This document shows positions 31,262-39,389 of a DNA stretch of 64,000 nt, piece by piece (position 1 is the stretch's first letter; every line of letters begins with the position of its first letter). A program made the translations under genes and the position numbers. Source of the DNA: Bacillota bacterium (lineage in GTDB: Bacteria > Bacillota > Clostridia > Peptostreptococcales > Anaerovoracaceae); the NCBI GenBank assembly GCA_017522185.1, contig JAFWZZ010000016.1, positions 1 to 64,000 of the forward strand. The letters run 5' to 3'. The notes below the pieces were generated by a model, which had not been told where the DNA came from, made no database searches, and saw nothing but the letters and a program-made list of their open reading frames with translations.

Positions 31262-32791
31262 TTACGCTATTGCACCCTTCTTATCAGCAGCTTTTGACAT
31301 TACAACTAATGCACCTATCAGAAGAATTGCAGCAACAATAACACTTAATACATACTGTCTTGTCAGACCACCGATTAAGAATCCAATTGCAGCACAGCTA
31401 CCAACAGTAAGACCATAAGGAAGCTGAGTCTTTACGTGAACTACATGGTTACAAGAAGCACCTGTAGAGGAAAGAACTGTTGTGTCAGAAATTGGGGAAC
31501 ACTGGTCGCCAAATAAACCGCCACCGATTACAGCTGCAACAACATATGGGAAGGAAATATCAAACGTAATTGCCATAGGGAATGCAATTGGCATCATAAT
31601 TGACCAAACACCCCAAGATGAACCTGTAGAAAATGAGATTAATGCTCCAAACAAGAATACCATGAATGGTACAATGCCAGGAGTCAGATAAGACTCAACA
31701 ATACCTGCAATGAAAGCACCAACTTCCATCTGGCTTGTAATGCTTCCGATTGACCATGCGCAAATCAAAATAAATGGAACACTAATCAGTTCAGCCATAC
31801 CATTTACAAAGTGGTTAAATGCCTGTGTAGGAGAGAACAACTTTTCCACTACACCAATTACACCTGCACCGATACCGCCTGCAACGAAGCCTAAAGTAAT
31901 TCCCAGTGTAATATTAGCATTTCTAAATGTGCCAACAAAACCATTAGTCGCAATATCTCCTGTCCACATAATTACTCCAAATAATGTAGCAAATAAGCAA
32001 ATCAGAGGAATGATAAAGTTTCTAGTTTTTGGCATATAACCTTCAGGTAACGCGCTTTGCTTTTCAGGAACTAAAGGCTCTACTCCATCAGGAAGTAATT
32101 TACCTTCTTTTCTAGCTCTTAATTCTTCCTCATGCATTGGACCGATGTTCAGGTTAAACGCTGCAACAACAAGTACAGTTACCATTGCAAATAGACCATA
32201 CATATTAAATGGAAGCATGTTTAACCAAATTCCCCATTCATTTCCAGTGACGCCGCCTGCAATCAGTTCAGCCGCAATCAGACCTGTGATAAATGGTCCA
32301 TAACTGGAGATTGGAGAGAATGTAGCAAGATTACATCCCATGGAGTCTAAGATGTAAGCCAGCTTTGCTCTTGATACTCTAACTGTATCAGTCACTGGTC
32401 TCATGATAGTACCTAAGATCAGGCACGGTTCAGTATAAGAGAAAATAAATGCTGATAAAGCAGTAACAATCTGGCCTTTCTTTGCATTATTAATTTTTTT
32501 GGTTACTAGTTTTGCGAAAGCCTGTGCAGATCCTGTCACCCTTAACATTGCAACAAGACCCCCAGATAAAGTTACTAGTACCAATAGACCTGCATTCCAT
32601 TCACTTGCCATAGACGGAATAATAAAATCACTAAAGATTTTAATAAAGCCTACGATAGGATTGTACCCATTCAGCATTGTAGAGCCAACCCATACGGCAA
32701 CGAACAGAGACAGAATTGTCTGTTTAGTTTTCAGCGCTAATGCGACTGCCACCAGTGGTGGAATCAGACATAAAATTCCAAAAGTATCCAT
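31262..32791 (-). CDS. NhaC family antiporter
   Basis: Integral membrane protein of 509 residues with roughly twelve helices. IPPLVAVALALKTKQTILSLFVAVWVG at the start, FIFSYTEPCLILGTIMRPVTD in the middle and STGSSWGVWSIMMPIAFPMA with GGGLFGDQCSPISDTTVLSS near the end are hallmarks of NhaC-type transporters. Family members exchange Na+ for H+ or for organic anions such as malate and lactate. Cotranscription with an amidohydrolase suggests uptake or exchange of its substrate or product. It follows a -24/-12 promoter. Confidence 0.88.
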   Translation of the reverse strand: MDTFGILCLIPPLVAVALALKTKQTILSLFVAVWVGSTMLNGYNPIVGFIKIFSDFIIPSMASEWNAGLLVLVTLSGGLVAMLRVTGSAQAFAKLVTKKINNAKKGQIVTALSAFIFSYTEPCLILGTIMRPVTDTVRVSRAKLAYILDSMGCNLATFSPISSYGPFITGLIAAELIAGGVTGNEWGIWLNMLPFNMYGLFAMVTVLVVAAFNLNIGPMHEEELRARKEGKLLPDGVEPLVPEKQSALPEGYMPKTRNFIIPLICLFATLFGVIMWTGDIATNGFVGTFRNANITLGITLGFVAGGIGAGVIGVVEKLFSPTQAFNHFVNGMAELISVPFILICAWSIGSITSQMEVGAFIAGIVESYLTPGIVPFMVFLFGALISFSTGSSWGVWSIMMPIAFPMAITFDISFPYVVAAVIGGGLFGDQCSPISDTTVLSSTGASCNHVVHVKTQLPYGLTVGSCAAIGFLIGGLTRQYVLSVIVAAILLIGALVVMSKAADKKGAIA

Positions 32792-32832
32792 TTTTCTACC
32801 TCCTATTATATTTGGATTTCATATAATATAAT

Positions 32833-32849
32833 AGCAAGGACTGTGCCAA
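32833..32849 (-). promoter_or_regulatory. Sigma-54 promoter
   Basis: Minus-strand TTGGCAC-AGTCC-TTGCTA: the GG (-24) and GC (-12) are ten bases apart as required. It lies 42 bases before the NhaC gene, next to the gene of a sigma-54 activator. Confidence 0.85.
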
Positions 32850-32861
32850 CAGAAAAAAACA

Positions 32862-32873
32862 TTGAAATTTCAA
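32862..32873. promoter_or_regulatory. Palindrome upstream of the sigma-54 promoter
   Basis: TTGAAATTTCAA, a perfect 12-bp palindrome just upstream of the -24 element. It could bind the neighbouring activator or another regulator; it is closer than a typical enhancer. Confidence 0.4.
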
Positions 32874-32942
32874 CATTCTTTTTCTTCATATCCTATTTCT
32901 GTAACTTTTTTTTTACTTTTTTGGTAAAGATTTTTTTATTCT

Positions 32943-34301
32943 TTACTTTCTCAATCCATATTTAAGAATTTTATAGTTTAATGCTTGCTTTGTTATCTTT
33001 AATTTTTCTGCAGCTCTTGTTAAATTATTTGTAGAATCTAAAGCCTGAATAAGAAGTCGCTTTTCATATTCTTCTAAACGTTCAGGAAGACTCATATCTT
33101 CTCCATAGCTGATTAGTCTTTCATTCTGGTGGCTATAATTATTTAAAAGATATGGTGGTAAATCATCTTTTTTTATTTCAGACGAGCCAATTACATTAAA
33201 AGCACCTTCAATTACATTCTTCAGTTCCCTGACATTTCCTGGCCACTGATAATTCAAAAACACTTCCATTACTTCTTGAGTAACTCCTGAAACATTCTTA
33301 TTCATTCTGTTATTATTTTGTTCGATAAAAAAGTTCACAAGTAGAGGTATGTCTACAATTCGTTCTCTAAGTGGTGGAATGTCCATAAGTACTGTACTCA
33401 GTCTGTAAAACAGGTCCTCACGCAGTATGTTATCTTTAACACACAGCAGAGGATTTTTATTAGTAGCACTGATGATTTTCAAATCCAAGTCTACTGTATT
33501 ATCTGAACCTATCCTTCTCACCCTTTTTTCTTCAATGACCTTTAGTATTTTGGCCTGCATACCCAGGTCCATAGAATTAATCTCATCGAGAAAAAGGGTT
33601 CCTCCATTGGCCATTTCAAACAATCCTGCCTTATCCTCTGCGCCGGTAAAGCTGCCTTTTGTTGTTCCAAAAAGTATTCCCTCAAGTAATGTGTTTGGAA
33701 TTGCAGCGCAGTTCTGGGATATAAAGGGTTTTGATGCTCTTGCTCCGGAAGTATGAACGCTCTGTGCAAACATTTCCTTTCCGGTTCCTGTTTCCCCGCA
33801 GATCATTACTGCCGAATCAGTATTAGCAACCATAGAAATAATACTTTTAAGGTCATTCACTTTCTTAGATGCAGATACAATATCATTTACATGATACAAA
33901 GAGTTAGATTGATTGCAGACTTTAGGCATTTCAATAAACTTTCGTTGCACATCCGTATCAATGCCTCTGGATAAGTCAATTGCGCCTACTATGTTCCCAT
34001 TTTCTAGAATTGGCAACGTGCTGCAAATGTTTGTCATGCAGTCGCCATGTGGCGTTGTTAGATGCTCAATCCTATCATAAATTGGTTGACCAGTTTTCAA
34101 CACCTGCATAATAGTGCTATCTTCCTCTTTTATCTCCGGATGAATTTCTAAAATGCTTTTTCCAATTATCTGCTTTAATCTCAGGTTGTATATGTCTGTT
34201 CGAAAATTCACATAGTAATTTATAATTCCATTTTTATCTGTTACGATTATGCCATCAAAATAGTTAAAAATATTTAAAAGGCTTTCAATATTCTTAATCA
34301 T
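32943..34301 (-). CDS. Sigma-54-dependent transcriptional activator (PAS-AAA-Fis)
   Basis: Regulator of 452 residues. An N-terminal PAS-like sensor (YFDGIIVTDKNGIINYYVN) precedes the AAA+ domain: Walker A GETGTGKE, LFGTTKGSFTGAEDKAG (the GAFTGA loop is GSFTGA here), Walker B GGTLFLDEI, and FYRLSTVLMDIPPLRER. The C-terminal Fis-type HTH is NNLTRAAEKLKITKQALNYKILKYGL. It sits directly upstream of the sigma-54 promoter of the NhaC-amidohydrolase operon and is its likely activator. Confidence 0.92.
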   Translation of the reverse strand: MIKNIESLLNIFNYFDGIIVTDKNGIINYYVNFRTDIYNLRLKQIIGKSILEIHPEIKEEDSTIMQVLKTGQPIYDRIEHLTTPHGDCMTNICSTLPILENGNIVGAIDLSRGIDTDVQRKFIEMPKVCNQSNSLYHVNDIVSASKKVNDLKSIISMVANTDSAVMICGETGTGKEMFAQSVHTSGARASKPFISQNCAAIPNTLLEGILFGTTKGSFTGAEDKAGLFEMANGGTLFLDEINSMDLGMQAKILKVIEEKRVRRIGSDNTVDLDLKIISATNKNPLLCVKDNILREDLFYRLSTVLMDIPPLRERIVDIPLLVNFFIEQNNNRMNKNVSGVTQEVMEVFLNYQWPGNVRELKNVIEGAFNVIGSSEIKKDDLPPYLLNNYSHQNERLISYGEDMSLPERLEEYEKRLLIQALDSTNNLTRAAEKLKITKQALNYKILKYGLRK

Positions 34302-34322
34302 GATCTAATCTCCTAGACGTAC

Positions 34323-34982
34323 TTATTTCCCTATTCTTCTGCGTTCTCTAAGTTTCAATACAGTCATCAGCATACCAAAAACAAATGACAACATAGCAGC
34401 AAATGCTACCTGTAGCCCCTTTGGAAGAAGGAATCCAATTGTATTAATCGGAATCCAGAAGAATGGTACAGTTTTAAAAAAAGTAAAGTCGACAAACTCA
34501 CCCCATTCAACCGACTGTGTTGCCTCAATTGCATTCATCCGGTGATTATTTAAAAAACGCGCATCTCCGTAACTACTAAAAATCCTAATGGCGGCTGAAT
34601 GAATAGGCGCAAAGAATAAATTAAGTAAAATACTTGTAAATAAGGCTGTGGCAAAACGATTCCCATAAAAAGGCAACATCCCACTTTTCATGACCAATGG
34701 AACACCCAATGACAACACGTTAAACATTATTGTTACGAATAAGCCACTTATACCCCACACCAGTGCTTTAAATGCAGTGGCTTTATTGAACTCCCAATTA
34801 TCATAAAGGATTCTTGAAGACAGAAGTTCTCCACTAGTGGCAAACATTGCAAACTGAACAAACCCTGCAATAAAAGGATGGGTTTCATTAGAATAGTTAA
34901 AAAGTCCTGTAACTAGCAAAACAGCTACTACTCCAAAAAATATAAAATAACAAATAATCCATTTAAAATCCGTTTTTCTCAT
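34323..34982 (-). CDS. Multi-pass membrane protein, possibly Mpv17-like
   Basis: Protein of 219 residues with four to five helices (IICYFIFFGVVAVLLVTGLF, ALVWGISGLFVTIMFNVLSL, FATALFTSILLNLFFAPIHS, LQVAFAAMLSFVFGMLMTVL). The segment FFKTVPFFWIPINTIGFLLPKGLQ resembles the WP...N..lP...R loop of Mpv17/PMP22-type channels, but this is a weak resemblance. The start at 34982 is supported by AGAGG. It is encoded just upstream of the sigma-54 activator (21-base gap), so it may belong to the same system. Confidence 0.65.
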   Translation of the reverse strand: MRKTDFKWIICYFIFFGVVAVLLVTGLFNYSNETHPFIAGFVQFAMFATSGELLSSRILYDNWEFNKATAFKALVWGISGLFVTIMFNVLSLGVPLVMKSGMLPFYGNRFATALFTSILLNLFFAPIHSAAIRIFSSYGDARFLNNHRMNAIEATQSVEWGEFVDFTFFKTVPFFWIPINTIGFLLPKGLQVAFAAMLSFVFGMLMTVLKLRERRRIGK

Positions 34983-35133
34983 TCCATAACCTCTCATTTT
35001 TCTAAGATATTTTTAGTATATCAATTTAAAATCATTAGAAAAGTCCAAGAGAGTATAATTTTTATTGAACTTTTAACTAAATTCATAGAACTTTTAGTTA
35101 CCTATTTCTGTTAATTGATTTAAAATAAACAAA

Positions 35134-35163
35134 AAACACTGAACCAAATCGGCTACAGTGTTT
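35134..35163 (-). terminator. Terminator of the LuxR-type gene
   Basis: AAACACTG / CAGTGTTT stem followed on the minus strand by TTTGTTTATTTT, 41 bases past the stop at 35204. Confidence 0.75.
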
Positions 35164-35203
35164 CTTCTAAAAAATGTTGTTCCTCAAAAATAGTAGTAAA
35201 TGG

Positions 35204-35983
35204 TTACAGTTCGTCAAAATTAATCTTATCAGTAGATAATGGTATACTTTGTAAAAGCTGAACCCTGTTCTTTACATGCATTTTTTTATACAAGCTATTA
35301 AAATGTTTTTTTACGGTGCTTACACTGACGTTTAGCATCTTAGCAATTTCATCATTACTAAATCCCTTAACAGCATAATTTAAAACCTCAGACTCTCGTC
35401 TAGTTAAACCAAACTTACTGCTAATTCTTTTATTATATCCTTCAGCAAATAGAAAGCGTGCATCACCTTTCTTTGCCTCATAAAACAATCTGTACGCCAA
35501 GTGCTTTTTCAATATGTCCAAGATAAATAGATCTCTTTTACAGAAATCCCTTTTGGATTTTCCACGATAAAAATTTATCACACCAATTACCTCATCCTTG
35601 AAAACAATATTAATCCCCATTGAATATACGAATCCATTCTTTTTAAGGAAGCTCTTGTAAAAGATGTTGTCTTTGACAGAATCGGCAGAAACCATATCAC
35701 TTTGATTATAAGCAAAACTTTCTTCACTAATCAATGTCCAATATAAAGGGTTGTCACTATATAGTTTTTCATAAACTACTATTTTCTCATCATTAATCCC
35801 TTTAGAGACAGTATTATAGACTACCTCATCTTTAACTAAGGAGAAACAGGCACAGTCATACGGGATAAGTTTCCCTATCCAGTCTAGAAATCTATTTCTC
35901 ATCTCATCAAAAGAATAAATGAAAGAAATATTATATGCAATTTCATTTACAAACAACCATTCGCTTTCCTCTAAAAAAGCCAT
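35204..35983 (-). CDS. LuxR family transcriptional regulator
   Basis: Regulator of 259 residues. The C-terminal HTH is clear: FGLTRRESEVLNYAVKGFSNDEIAKMLNVSVSTVKKHFNSLYKKMHVKNRVQLLQ. The N-terminal 180 residues look like a GAF-type sensor (FLDWIGKLIPYDCACFSLV, YSMGINIVFKDEVIGVINFYRGK). No receiver domain or kinase partner is present. GGAGG precedes the start. It may control the neighbouring membrane protein or transporter genes. Confidence 0.82.
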   Translation of the reverse strand: MAFLEESEWLFVNEIAYNISFIYSFDEMRNRFLDWIGKLIPYDCACFSLVKDEVVYNTVSKGINDEKIVVYEKLYSDNPLYWTLISEESFAYNQSDMVSADSVKDNIFYKSFLKKNGFVYSMGINIVFKDEVIGVINFYRGKSKRDFCKRDLFILDILKKHLAYRLFYEAKKGDARFLFAEGYNKRISSKFGLTRRESEVLNYAVKGFSNDEIAKMLNVSVSTVKKHFNSLYKKMHVKNRVQLLQSIPLSTDKINFDEL

Positions 35984-36056
35984 ATTACCTCCAGCTTTTT
36001 ACAATCAAGTATAAAATCCCCTCATAATAGTTTACAAATATTACCTTCGGCTTTTC

Positions 36057-36085
36057 ATTATATCACATTTCTTATTGATGTGAAC
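36057..36085 (-). promoter_or_regulatory. Candidate promoter of the LuxR-type gene
   Basis: Minus-strand TTCACA, 16 bases, TATAAT (36057-36062). The rest of 35984-36255 is AT-rich without a gene or structure that I can support. Confidence 0.45.
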
Positions 36086-36255
36086 AAAAAAATATTGAGA
36101 AAGCATCAGAATCATTACTTCCTTGGCGAAAACAACTATCCGTAATACTATTAATATGATATCACAACATTAAACTCGAGTCTATCTGAGTTAAAGATAG
36201 CACTGCATCTTTTTCAACCTGAATAACATACTTTTTCAGACCCCAAAAGCAAAAA

Positions 36256-36277
36256 AGACCAAGCAAAAGCTTGGTCT
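36256..36277 (-). terminator. Terminator of the DpnD-like gene
   Basis: Perfect 9-bp stem AGACCAAGC / GCTTGGTCT with an AAAA (minus strand TTTT) loop, followed on the minus strand by TTTTTGCTTTT. Confidence 0.85.
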
Positions 36278-36322
36278 CCGCTAGATTCAGATTTGTTGAA
36301 ATCATTATAACAACGTTGATGC

Positions 36323-36526
36323 TCATTTACAACCCGGTTTATCAAGCTTTGCCACTGACCATCTATCCCGAACTTCAAACTTTATATCGCTGTAGTCCAT
36401 TGCGTCCAGTGCAATATCTTCTTCCACATATTTTTCTTCAATTATATTCAAAGCTTCCGTCTCAGATAAACCATCAATCTGAACTCTTCCTTTCAGGATT
36501 TCAATTACCTCTATTTCATAAAACGT
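36323..36526 (-). pseudogene. DpnD/PcfM-like small protein with ACG in place of a start codon
   Basis: A 68-codon frame encodes FYEIEVIEILKGRVQIDG, SETEALNIIEEKYVEEDIALD, DYSDIKFEVRD: the YEIEV...E.eAl..v...Y...eivLda.D pattern of the DpnD/PcfM family (PF14207). The codon where Met is expected, seven bases after a good GGAGG, reads ACG; no ATG, GTG or TTG in frame lies near. Either the start was lost by a T-to-C change or ACG is used inefficiently. A strong terminator follows, so the unit was once a working gene. In some mobile elements such genes lie near restriction systems. Confidence 0.6.
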
Positions 36527-36553
36527 ATTTACACCTCCAGTTTGGTATAAATA

Positions 36554-36577
36554 AGGGCATACGAAGTTGTATGCCCT
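36554..36577. other. Perfect 9-bp hairpin upstream of the DpnD-like frame
   Basis: AGGGCATAC-GAAGTT-GTATGCCCT. No T-run of note on either side, so it is not a convincing terminator. It lies 16 bases before the GGAGG of the DpnD-like frame and could be a leader structure. The stretch to 36647 holds nothing else that I can support. Confidence 0.5.
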
Positions 36578-36647
36578 GCCACTTTTATGTCACTCGAACT
36601 TCTCCCGATTGCTGATGAGACATATAAAAGCCTCTCTTATAAAAAAA

Positions 36648-36671
36648 CGGAGGAGATAAAAATCTCCTCCG
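36648..36671 (-). terminator. Terminator of the XRE regulator gene
   Basis: Perfect 10-bp stem CGGAGGAGAT / ATCTCCTCCG followed on the minus strand by TTTTTTTATAAG. Confidence 0.88.
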
Positions 36672-36734
36672 AATATTCCTTCTACTTCTTTAAGTGTCTC
36701 GTAGTGCGACATAATTGTCCCATCTAAATTACAT

Positions 36735-37319
36735 CTACACCTTCATCTTCATCAGCCCATGCCGATTACAATACACATACAAGAACCCTCTTCCCCGGAA
36801 CCGGAATCTGCACTCGGCATTGCCCTCCGGATACAGCTTCACCATCTGAAACTTATCCCCGGTCACGTAGGCTAGGAAAGAAATATAGTGCTGTTTTGTC
36901 ATCTCGTGGTTCACAGTGACAAACTGCTCGTCTTCCACCTTCTCAATCCGCACTTCATGAGCCCCATCCACTTCTTCAGCTTCCAGTGGCGGCAGGGTTA
37001 CACCGCAGCAGCTGATGACAGCTTCCCCCATGGTATGCATTACATTGCCGCAGACCGGACAGACATAAATCTTGGACCGCATCAGATTTCCGCTCACATT
37101 TCTATTCATTACCGTATTCCCAGACAAAAGCTCCATCACAGAAACATCCAGCGCCGCCGCCAGACTGTCTAACAAAGAAATATCCGGCAGGCCTTTTGCC
37201 GTCTCCCACTTAGAAACCGTCTTTGGGCTTACATCTATCTTTTCCGCCAACTCCGCCTGGGTCATGTTTTTCCCCTCGCGTAAAGCTTTGATGGTCATGC
37301 CTGTTACGTAATTATCCAT
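36735..37319 (-). CDS. XRE family regulator with C-terminal zinc-ribbon-like domain
   Basis: Protein of 194 residues. The N-terminal HTH (MTIKALREGKNMTQAELAEKIDVSPKTVSKWETAKGLPDISLLDSLAAALDVSVMELL) is followed by YVCPVCGNVMHTMGEAVISCCGVTLPPLE, a Cys-rich module (CxxC and CC) like a desulfoferrodoxin-type or zinc ribbon, and then a beta-rich tail. This HTH plus metal-module layout recurs in Clostridia and may sense metals or redox state. The start at 37319 is set by GGAGAGG; an upstream Met lacks a ribosome site. Confidence 0.82.
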   Translation of the reverse strand: MDNYVTGMTIKALREGKNMTQAELAEKIDVSPKTVSKWETAKGLPDISLLDSLAAALDVSVMELLSGNTVMNRNVSGNLMRSKIYVCPVCGNVMHTMGEAVISCCGVTLPPLEAEEVDGAHEVRIEKVEDEQFVTVNHEMTKQHYISFLAYVTGDKFQMVKLYPEGNAECRFRFRGRGFLYVYCNRHGLMKMKV

Positions 37320-37407
37320 ATCTTTAACCTCTCCTTTGTCTCTAACTATCCCCATGATAGCCGAAAAAAATCCACGACACAACCTACGCATCGTGGACTT
37401 TGTCTTC

Positions 37408-38124
37408 TTATTCCTCTGTCACTTCCCAGGCAGTTTCCAGTGCCACCTCAATCATGTTGGTCATGCCTGTTTCTCTCTGTTCACTGGACATCTGCTCCTT
37501 GGCTTCCGGCAGACCGGCCACGGTCAAAAGGCACAGTGCCTTTGCGCCGCCTGCAGCCGCATTACAGTATAATGCGAAGCTTTCCATTTCTGCCGCCAGC
37601 ACGCCCATGTCTTCCCACGGTTTTGTTGCCCCCGGCTTGCGGTAAAATACGTCTGTGCTCAGAACGTTGCCTACAGCAAAATGCAGTTCTCTGGCTTCCG
37701 CTTCTGCCACCGCCTCACGGAGCAGATCAAAGGAAGCCGTTGCCGCATAGTTTCCAGGCAGTCCGTACTGGTTAGCGTAATTGGTATCACTGCATGCACC
37801 CATGGCAATGACCAGATCTCCCAACTCCAGTTCTTCACTGAATCCGCCGCAGGAACCGATACGAATCAAATTCTCCACGCCATACATGTGAATCAGTTCA
37901 TAAGAATAAATCCCCATAGATGCACAGCCCATGCCGGTTCCCATGACGGAAAGTTCCTTACCCTTGTAGGTTCCGGTATAGCCGTACATGCCGCGAACAT
38001 CAGTAAACTGTATCGCATCTTCGAAATAGGTTTCTGCAATGTATTTCGCACGGAGAGGATCCCCCGGCAGTAAAATGGTCTTGGCGATATCGCCTCGTTC
38101 CGCGTTATTATGTGGTGTAGCCAT
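37408..38124 (-). CDS. deoD: DeoD-type purine nucleoside phosphorylase with altered catalytic loop
   Basis: Protein of 238 residues, close in length and layout to hexameric PNP, which splits purine nucleosides with phosphate. Present are LLPGDPLRAKYIAE (phosphate Arg), RGMYGYTGTYKG, GTGMGCASMGIY, LIRIGSCGG and LAAEMESFALY (ribose Glu). In E. coli and B. subtilis the base-protonating Asp lies in TVSDHI; here the same place reads TVAGLP, so Ser-Asp is Ala-Gly. Activity or substrate range may differ. It is encoded after the ATPase and the oxidoreductase genes on the same strand. Confidence 0.85.
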   Translation of the reverse strand: MATPHNNAERGDIAKTILLPGDPLRAKYIAETYFEDAIQFTDVRGMYGYTGTYKGKELSVMGTGMGCASMGIYSYELIHMYGVENLIRIGSCGGFSEELELGDLVIAMGACSDTNYANQYGLPGNYAATASFDLLREAVAEAEARELHFAVGNVLSTDVFYRKPGATKPWEDMGVLAAEMESFALYCNAAAGGAKALCLLTVAGLPEAKEQMSSEQRETGMTNMIEVALETAWEVTEE

Positions 38125-38147
38125 AATTTTTCTCCTTCATCTGTGGC

Positions 38148-38840
38148 CTATTTATCCAGCCAGCTTGGTCTCATATACAGCTTCAGCGGATACACGTTTT
38201 CCATGTCCATCAAAGCTTTCAAATCATCCAGCAGGTCTTCCCTGCAGGTGTTCCATACAACCGGAATACCTAACTTCCCGCTCACTTCCGAACAAAGCCG
38301 GTAGCCCTTCACAATCATCTCTGCCGTAGTTTCTGTCAGCATATGAGTGTTGTTGATGATTCCATCAAACTTCAGCCCCGTCTCCAACTCAATGCTTTCC
38401 AGATGCTCTATCATGCCATCCACTGTGTCTGTCTCCATGCGGTTGCCGTTGAGGACACAAAGAAGCTCCACATCGTCACCGGTCAGATACTTGGCGAACT
38501 GTTTCAGCACTCTGGCACCGCTGTCGTTGCCGCCCACATCTACGACTACCTGGTAGTCCGGGTTTTCCAAAGGTCCGCGGACTGCTGCCGTAATAGCCGG
38601 TAGATCTTCCGTAATATCAAAGCCAAAGGTGTTATAGATGGTTTCCACCCCTGCTTCCGTCAGCATCTTCTGCCGCTCGCGGGAACGGAAATATGGATTG
38701 GCAATATCCATATCAAGAAGCGCCACTTTATCGTGGCGCCCTTCTGCATCGATTTTCTTTTTCAAATCCAGAGCAAAGTTCACGGCAAATTCAGTCTTGC
38801 CGCTGCCGTAATGCCCTGCAATCACCGTAATTCTTTTCAT
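38148..38840 (-). CDS. P-loop ATPase next to the 2-oxoacid oxidoreductase
   Basis: Protein of 230 residues with an N-terminal P-loop (MKRITVIAGHYGSGKTEFAVNFAL) and a second ParA/MinD-type element VALLDMDIANPYFRSRE, then VVVDVGGNDSGARVL. It lacks obvious partner-specific domains. Such ATPases often follow indolepyruvate/ketoacid ferredoxin oxidoreductase genes, perhaps for cofactor loading or regulation; this is unproven. The start at 38840 is set by AAGGA. It is encoded 11 bases after the gamma subunit. Confidence 0.75.
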   Translation of the reverse strand: MKRITVIAGHYGSGKTEFAVNFALDLKKKIDAEGRHDKVALLDMDIANPYFRSRERQKMLTEAGVETIYNTFGFDITEDLPAITAAVRGPLENPDYQVVVDVGGNDSGARVLKQFAKYLTGDDVELLCVLNGNRMETDTVDGMIEHLESIELETGLKFDGIINNTHMLTETTAEMIVKGYRLCSEVSGKLGIPVVWNTCREDLLDDLKALMDMENVYPLKLYMRPSWLDK

Positions 38841-38851
38841 CGAAAAATCCT

Positions 38852-39388
38852 TTATTCTTCCTTCCAAGCCATGATAGCTCTCTTATTGTCCGGAATAAAC
38901 TTCGCCTTTTCACCCTTCATCACGTAGGCTAAAGTCTTGTCAATAATATCGATATTGACGATATCACAAGTTCTCAGCATAGCCCCCAGCATAACCATGT
39001 TGGTGGTCTTCTCGTTTCCGATTTCACCAGCTGCAATGCCCAGAGTATCAACATAGTGAACCTGTACGTCATCACGCTTCGGTGCAATGGTTACGGAACT
39101 GGAGTTGATGAACAGGTGGCCGCCTGGTTTCAGCATAGGCTCAAACTTTTCCAGGGATGGACCGTTCATGGCAACCAGAATATCACAGGTTGCGCCTACC
39201 GGAGAGGAAATCGGTTTGTCAGACACGCAGACTGTACAGTTGGCTGTACCGCCACGCATTTCAGGTCCGTAAGTCGGCATCCAGGTGACTTCTTTGTTGT
39301 CAAACATCGCACTGTATGCGATCAGCTGGCCGATGAGCAGAACCCCCTGGCCGCCGAACCCTGCAACGATAATTCTCTGCATAGCCAT
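38852..39388 (-). CDS. vorC: 2-oxoacid:ferredoxin oxidoreductase, gamma subunit
   Basis: Subunit of 178 residues: RIIVAGFGGQGVLLIGQLIAYSAM, TWMPTYGPEMRGGTANCTVCVSD and GAMLRTCDIVNIDIIDKTLAYVM are the gamma-domain hallmarks of KOR/VOR enzymes. The complex converts a branched-chain or related 2-oxo acid and CoA to acyl-CoA, CO2 and reduced ferredoxin. The order delta-alpha-beta-gamma and proximity to ilvE favour 2-oxoisovalerate, but 2-oxoglutarate is not excluded. Confidence 0.88.
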   Translation of the reverse strand: MAMQRIIVAGFGGQGVLLIGQLIAYSAMFDNKEVTWMPTYGPEMRGGTANCTVCVSDKPISSPVGATCDILVAMNGPSLEKFEPMLKPGGHLFINSSSVTIAPKRDDVQVHYVDTLGIAAGEIGNEKTTNMVMLGAMLRTCDIVNIDIIDKTLAYVMKGEKAKFIPDNKRAIMAWKEE

Positions 39389-39389
39389 C

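Noticed and set aside
36271-36615. Plus-strand open frame of 114 codons
   Set aside because: Antisense to the DpnD-like frame and running through a terminator and a hairpin.
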